64,000 bases of DNA from CAZHLD01 sp964533185 (lineage in GTDB: Bacteria; Acidobacteriota; Terriglobia; Acidiferrales; UBA7541). Below, piece by piece: positions 60,159 through 64,000 of this stretch. Position numbers and translations under genes: made by a program. Positions within the stretch are counted from its first letter, which is position 1; each line of letters begins with the position of its first letter. The notes beneath the pieces were generated by a model. That model was not told the origin of the DNA, made no database searches, and worked only from the letters and a program-made list of their open reading frames with translations. Location: positions 1 to 64,000 of the forward strand of contig CAZHLD010000002.1 of assembly GCA_964533185.1 (NCBI GenBank). Reading direction: 5' to 3'.

Positions 60159-60566
60159 TTATCGCCAGGCGCCTAAGATGAGTCCCATAAGAACGAATGC
60201 GACGGTCATGTATCCGGCGTTGATGAAGATGTACTTCCACGACCTACGCTCGAATAAAGCAATGATTGCAATTCCGAGCGCTACCCAGCCAAAGCCTGCA
60301 AGAAAGCCTGCCGTCGCTCCCCAGGCGGCCGTTGTTTTTGGTTCGGCGAGGTACATCGCCAAATTCACCGACATGAGCAGGGAAAATACGGCGGAGAATC
60401 CAAAGATCTTGGCCATGTTCCCCTTGGCGAGCTCGGCCTCGGTCAGGCCGTTAGCCGACATCCAAGCACGGCCAAACAAAATGGGTGAGTACCAGAGTCC
60501 GCCCAAGGCGAATGTCGACAGCGCCGCCACGATCACCGCGAGCCAGTTCACATGTTCCGTAGGCAT
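60159..60566 (-). CDS. DUF1761 family membrane protein
   Basis: The 135-residue product has four hydrophobic helices and starts MPTEHVNWLAVIVAALSTFALGGLWYSPILFG, which is the family signature with the LWYSP motif. It also has FGFSAVFSLLMSVNLAMYL and WVALGIAIIALFERRSWKYIFINAGY. The function of the family is unknown. A diverged fragment of the same kind of gene lies immediately downstream. Confidence 0.85.
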   Translation of the reverse strand: MPTEHVNWLAVIVAALSTFALGGLWYSPILFGRAWMSANGLTEAELAKGNMAKIFGFSAVFSLLMSVNLAMYLAEPKTTAAWGATAGFLAGFGWVALGIAIIALFERRSWKYIFINAGYMTVAFVLMGLILGAWR

Positions 60567-60620
60567 CTGCTTCCCCTTGTGTTGAATTAGCCATCTTCCG
60601 TCATTTTTTTACTTTTTCGC

Positions 60621-61279
60621 TTAGAGTTTGGGATGGCTGATTGTGCCAATCCAAGGCCCCTTCACGAATCTCTCCTGCAATGCCTTCAGCGTGTAGGCGT
60701 TGCCCCAATCGAAGTGCTTGTAGACTTGATCCCACTCCGCTCCGTTGCCCCATCCCATCATGGAGAGAATGATCTTCACCTTTCGGTTGCCACCTTTTCG
60801 AATTCTACGACCGCAAAGAGTGTGCCCGCCTCGCGTGGTCCGGCTGGAAACTTGTCAGTCAGCCCTATTTTGAAAGCGACCATCTTCAGCGGAACATATG
60901 CGAGCACGGTGTTGTAGATGGTACCTGGATCGCCCACCTTGCTACCGACCTGGTAATTGGAGTGGAACTTGCCTCCAGTCTTTAGTTCGAAGTCGACGAC
61001 CGGAGCCGCGAAGGTCCGTAGGCCTTCCGTCGTGGTGAAGGCGGCCCAGGCTTGTTCTAGAGTGGCGTCCACATTCGCTTCGTGGTGTAGGACGCGCTCA
61101 CCTGTGGATTCAAACGACGTATTCTGTACGCTGGGGACTGCTTTATTCACCTCAGATGGGTTCCGCAGCTTTGCCTCAACGGCGCGTTTCTCGCCAGCCT
61201 CCGGTGGCGACTTCTGTTGAGCGGAAAGCACACTGCTGGAGAAAACTAAAACAACCACAACTACCCAGTTCTTCTTCAT
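60621..61279 (-). pseudogene. Secreted SRPBCC-domain protein, frameshifted
   Basis: The first 167 codons carry a signal peptide (MKKNWVVVVVLVFSSSVLSA) and an SRPBCC (START-like) domain: LHHEANVDATLEQAWAAFTTTEGLRTFAAPVVDFELKTGG. The frame then stops at 60776. One base out of frame, the sequence continues KIILSMMGWGNGAEWDQVYKHFDWGNAYTLKALQERF and stops at 60621, which is the expected C-terminal helix of this domain. A single missing base near 60779 explains it. Its ATG overlaps the TetR stop as ATGA. Confidence 0.75.
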
Positions 61280-61926
61280 TTTGCCCTCCGTGGGTCCGAT
61301 CCGTTGCCAATACGTTTGCGCTCGCCGGTGGGCATAGCCAACATCTGAAAGTACTGGCGCAGCTCCTCCACGGCCAGGTCAAACGGCTCCACGCTTCGGT
61401 ATGACCGCGACTGCATCACTCCGCCTTCCATCACCGTCAGCACAAATCGTGACAACCGCCGGGTCTGAACCTGCTTGGCGATCTTGCCTTGCTCCCGAGC
61501 CTCCATCAGGCACTGCTCTACGGCACCAGCCCAGCCCTCAAAATTTGCTGCAATCTTCCGGTGAGCCTCCTCATAGGTGGGCTCGATCTCCAGAGCCAGC
61601 CGTCCAATGGGACAGCCGTACGTGCAGTTGCTCGCCACGATCAACTCGCGATACTTGGCCAAAAGAAGAAAAATCCGCTCGAAGGGGTCCTCAGTCTTCT
61701 TCCATATCGGTTCCAACAGCACCGGAAAAAGCATTTCCTCGTAACGCTGCAACACCGCCACCAGTAGGTCTTCCTTACTGCGGAAGAAGTAATAGAAGCT
61801 TCCGCTGTTGGCTTGCGCTCGTGCCAAGAGCTCTGACATGCCACAGGCCGCGTAGCCCTTCTCCTGAAACAAATCTAAAGCCGCTTGCAAAAGTCGTTCA
61901 CGTGTTTGTACAATTGCCTTCGCCAT
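61276..61926 (-). CDS. TetR family transcriptional regulator
   Basis: The 216-residue protein has an N-terminal HTH: ERLLQAALDLFQEKGYAACGMSELLARAQANSGSFYYFFRSKEDLL. The ligand domain has CPIGRLALEIEPTYEEAHRKIAANFEGW and MEGGVMQSRSYRSVEPFD, common in the TetR_C_6-like group. It is co-transcribed with the SRPBCC gene by a four-base overlap and probably regulates it. The ligand is unknown. Confidence 0.88.
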   Translation of the reverse strand: MAKAIVQTRERLLQAALDLFQEKGYAACGMSELLARAQANSGSFYYFFRSKEDLLVAVLQRYEEMLFPVLLEPIWKKTEDPFERIFLLLAKYRELIVASNCTYGCPIGRLALEIEPTYEEAHRKIAANFEGWAGAVEQCLMEAREQGKIAKQVQTRRLSRFVLTVMEGGVMQSRSYRSVEPFDLAVEELRQYFQMLAMPTGERKRIGNGSDPRRAK

Positions 61927-61942
61927 GTTTGTTGAATGACCA

Positions 61943-61971
61943 AGTAAATCTCATTGGGCTGCGCGTGTCAA
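61943..61971 (-). promoter_or_regulatory. Candidate promoter of the TetR gene
   Basis: On the minus strand TTGACA (61971-61966) is followed after 17 bases by TTTACT (61948-61943), a weak -10. The gene start is about 17 bases further downstream. Autoregulation through a nearby site is possible but no clean palindrome was found. Confidence 0.55.
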
Positions 61972-62131
61972 GGCAAAAAATGAACGACCATGCGGATGGC
62001 CGGCGCGCCGGCTGGCACTCCCACTGGCTCGATCCGCTAGTTTGTGATTCCGCGAATCGAGATTATGACGGGGTGCGATCAGGTGAGGCAACGAGACATT
62101 CAGGAACCGGAAGTCACAAAAGGAGTGACGC

Positions 62132-62577
62132 ATGACGGACGATCGAATGGGTGGCATCGCCTTAATCGCCGGGACGGCCGGTAGCATTGCAACCATGATT
62201 CTGCACCCTTCAGGCCATAACCTGTTCGCACCGGGGCAGCTCGAGCCCATGGTTCGACTGGGGGTCATTGCGCACACGCTCGGGATTGCGAGTATGCCGA
62301 TCTCAACTTCCTCGGCGCGTTCGCGCTTTCGCGGAGGCTGGCATCGCCCGACCGGCTCGCGCTTGCCGCGCTGGTGATGTACGGCTTCGCACTGGCAGCG
62401 GGAGTGATCGCTCCGGTTGTGGACGGCTTAGTCGTCCCCGGGCTTGCGCGGCGGCGGGTATGGCAGTGTAGATACCCTGAAGATCCTCCCTTCCATTGTG
62501 CGCAACGCCTGTGGACGGCCCTGATCCAGATTGTTCCCCGCAAACCAATTCTCTATACTCGACTTCTAAGAAGTTGA
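62132..62577 (+). pseudogene. Small membrane protein, frameshifted
   Basis: A strong ribosome-binding site (aaaggagtg) precedes ATG. The first frame reads MTDDRMGGIALIAGTAGSIATMILHPSGHNL and then GVIAHTLGIASMPI, and it is lost near 62305. One base out of frame the sequence continues NFLGAFALSRRLASPDRLALAALVMYG and VIAPVVDGLVVPGLARR, in the style of a small multi-helix membrane protein. After this the similarity is lost and the tail (VWQCRYPEDPPF) looks non-native. The family was not recognised. Confidence 0.55.
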
Positions 62578-62592
62578 GTCCACTTGTTCACC

Positions 62593-62611
62593 TTCCGGGT
62601 TTGACCCGGAA
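62593..62611. other. 8-base inverted repeat upstream of lptC
   Basis: TTCCGGGT-ttg-ACCCGGAA lies 21 bases before the lptC ATG. It may be an operator or the end of the upstream transcript; no T run follows. Confidence 0.35.
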
Positions 62612-62632
62612 CGTGTCGAGATCGCAACTCGA

Positions 62633-64000
62633 ATGCGAATCACAGACGCTGCTCGCTATGCCCGCTGGTCGGCGCTGGCCGCCATTCTCCTAGCCGCGGT
62701 GGTCGCAGGCGTTTACTCCCATCGCGCCTGGAAGGCCTACCAGGCGAAACAGAATGCCCCGCCGCCCGTCCCCATTGCGGTGCAGCAGCAGTCGGCGCAG
62801 TTCACCTTTTCAAAGGTGGAAAAAGACCGCACTTTGTTCACCGTCCGCGCCTCCCGCGCCACCGAATTCAAGGGTGGGCAGAAGAGTCTTCTCGAGGACG
62901 TCTGGATCACCGTCTTCGGCTCTCGGGAGCAACGCTTCGATAATCTCCACACTCGGGCGTGCGACTACGGCCCCGATACCGGTCTGATTGTATGCACAGG
63001 CGAGGTGCGGATTGACCTGGAGAGCGCCGAGGAGGCGCGCGAACTCCCGGGCGAACGCGTGATCCAGGTCTCCACCACGCAGGTCTCGTTCGACAGCAAG
63101 ACGGGTGAGGCTCGGACGGACCAGGCGATTGCCTTCCGCACTCCGGATGGAGAAGGGCGGGCCGTCGGCCTGACTTACAGTACGAGGCAAGGTGTCGTCC
63201 GGCTGCTCAGCGATGTTCGGTTGACCCTCACTTCGCCGCTTCCCGGCCGACAAACCAACGGAACCGTTGAGCCTTTGATCCTGACAAGCAGCAGCCTCGA
63301 GTTTCGCCGCAGCGACCTGACCATCCGTCTCCATGCACCCGTGGCTGCGCGTCAGAACAGCAAGTCTTTGCAGGCCGGGGAGCTTGCCATTGAGATGGAC
63401 CGCCACCTCCGTGCGCGGCGTGTTGTGGCCGATGGTGCCCCACGGCTTCGTTCGGCGGAATCCGACGGCACGTTTGAGTTGACCGCGGAAAAACTGACCG
63501 CGGCCTTCGGTCCGACTGGTCTATTGGATGGCATGACCGCCGAAGGGCGGGTGCGCGGCTCATATCGTCCTGCCGCACCAGCGAACAGCAAGGACGAAGC
63601 CCGACTGGCAGCGGATCGCGCGGAACTGGAGATGCAGCCGGGCCGAGGCATCGGGCGTTCCGTGCTCCTCAGCGGAAACGTCTTGGTGGAACGGGAGCGA
63701 AAAGAGGACGCGCAGCGGCTCGAGACGTCTCAGCTAGAACTGGTCTTTTCCGCGGCGAGCACGCCGCAATCCTGGCAGTTGGAGCGCGGGGAGATGCCCG
63801 CTTCAGCGCTCATCCTCTGGAAAAACGCGACGCAGTCAACGCAAGTCGATGCGCAGCGGCTGACCACCTTTTTCGGCGCACGGGGCCAAGTCCGCGAGCT
63901 GCGTGGACAATCCGGCGTCGAGGTCCAGCGCCGAGTTGCAGGGGGCCCGGAGCTGCAATCCAACTCGCGGGAGCTCCTCGTGCGCTTTGGCCCGCGCGGG
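62633..64000 (+). CDS. lptC: LptC-like lipopolysaccharide export protein (3' partial)
   Basis: The frame is open to the end of the window for 456 codons. It begins MRITDAARYARWSALAAILLAAVVAGVY, a single membrane-spanning N-terminus. A periplasmic LptC domain follows, FTFSKVEKDRTLFTVRASRATEF and LLEDVWITVFG. The long C-terminal part resembles repeated LptA-like beta-jellyroll units (QVSFDSKTGEARTDQAIAFRTPDGEGRAVGLTYSTRQGVVRLLSDVRLTLTS). LptC connects the inner-membrane transporter LptBFG to LptA. It is longer than the 190-residue enterobacterial LptC. The gene is cut by the window end. Confidence 0.85.
   Translation, partial: MRITDAARYARWSALAAILLAAVVAGVYSHRAWKAYQAKQNAPPPVPIAVQQQSAQFTFSKVEKDRTLFTVRASRATEFKGGQKSLLEDVWITVFGSREQRFDNLHTRACDYGPDTGLIVCTGEVRIDLESAEEARELPGERVIQVSTTQVSFDSKTGEARTDQAIAFRTPDGEGRAVGLTYSTRQGVVRLLSDVRLTLTSPLPGRQTNGTVEPLILTSSSLEFRRSDLTIRLHAPVAARQNSKSLQAGELAIEMDRHLRARRVVADGAPRLRSAESDGTFELTAEKLTAAFGPTGLLDGMTAEGRVRGSYRPAAPANSKDEARLAADRAELEMQPGRGIGRSVLLSGNVLVERERKEDAQRLETSQLELVFSAASTPQSWQLERGEMPASALILWKNATQSTQVDAQRLTTFFGARGQVRELRGQSGVEVQRRVAGGPELQSNSRELLVRFGPRG

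Noticed and set aside
1..64000. CRISPR arrays or prophage genes
   Set aside because: No regularly spaced repeats, cas genes, phage structural genes or integrases were seen anywhere in the window.

Overview
The window looks like one scaffold from an uncultured, GC-rich Acidobacteriota. The pointers are an acidobacterial-type secreted VWA protein (46985-47974), a large Ig-repeat lipoprotein next to a matrixin protease, an incomplete microcompartment locus, and an ISC operon led by its own IscR-type regulator. The phylum is inferred from gene content, because no 16S rRNA gene is present. A run of 100 N at 1420-1519, flanked on both sides by the same 55 bases, shows that this is a draft assembly. 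Both ends cut a gene: xseA on the left and lptC on the right.

Region by region: 1-3447 holds xseA, an assembly gap carrying a diverged second copy of the lepA tail, and lepA. A TPR-GAF-degenerate GGDEF protein follows (3716-6256), then thiolase, 3-hydroxyacyl-CoA dehydrogenase and enoyl-CoA hydratase (6265-9219), which together form a short-chain acyl-CoA module. ribH and nusB come next. A minus-strand block (10353-17005) carries PhzF-like and cupin proteins, three mannose/GDP-mannose enzymes, an aminotransferase and coaD. A membrane aminopropyltransferase-like protein follows. The iron-sulfur operon iscR-iscS-iscU-iscA-hscB-hscA-fdx-iscX runs from 19707 to 25594. It has an IscR type-1-like palindrome on its promoter and a strong intrinsic terminator between iscA and hscB.

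Region 25743-32412 has msrA, tRNA-Glu, a low-GC DUF1877 gene, a Bax-inhibitor-1-like membrane protein, then a tight four-gene cassette: two DUF488 proteins, a putative dual-OB protein and an acyl-carrier/ketosynthase-III fusion. An M20 peptidase follows. Region 32822-36827 is a minor-pilin operon (GspH/FimT-, PilV-, PilW- and PilX-like) ending in a decayed relative. Region 36974-41348 is a minus-strand operon of three genes joined by 4-base overlaps: Ig-repeat lipoprotein, secreted unknown protein, matrixin protease. An ECF sigma/anti-sigma pair and two secreted proteins follow.

Region 44727-54251 contains a TIGR01777-type epimerase, the remnant of an M28 peptidase, a MoaD-MoaE fusion, the VWA protein, an inositol monophosphatase, and a nucleoside salvage operon (pyrimidine phosphorylase, NupC transporter, purine phosphorylase, cytidine deaminase, exported amidohydrolase). 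The right end has a hypothetical/RodZ-like pair, an intact GAF-GGDEF diguanylate cyclase, one microcompartment shell protein with a CoA-acylating aldehyde dehydrogenase that has a long C-terminal extension, a decaying stretch (DUF1761 fragment, frameshifted SRPBCC and membrane genes) with a TetR regulator, and lptC.

The most interesting candidates are the DUF488-DUF488-OB-ketosynthase cassette with its carrier fusion, the two-gene microcompartment locus with the unusual dehydrogenase tail, the regulated and internally terminated ISC operon, and the coupled lipoprotein-unknown-matrixin operon.
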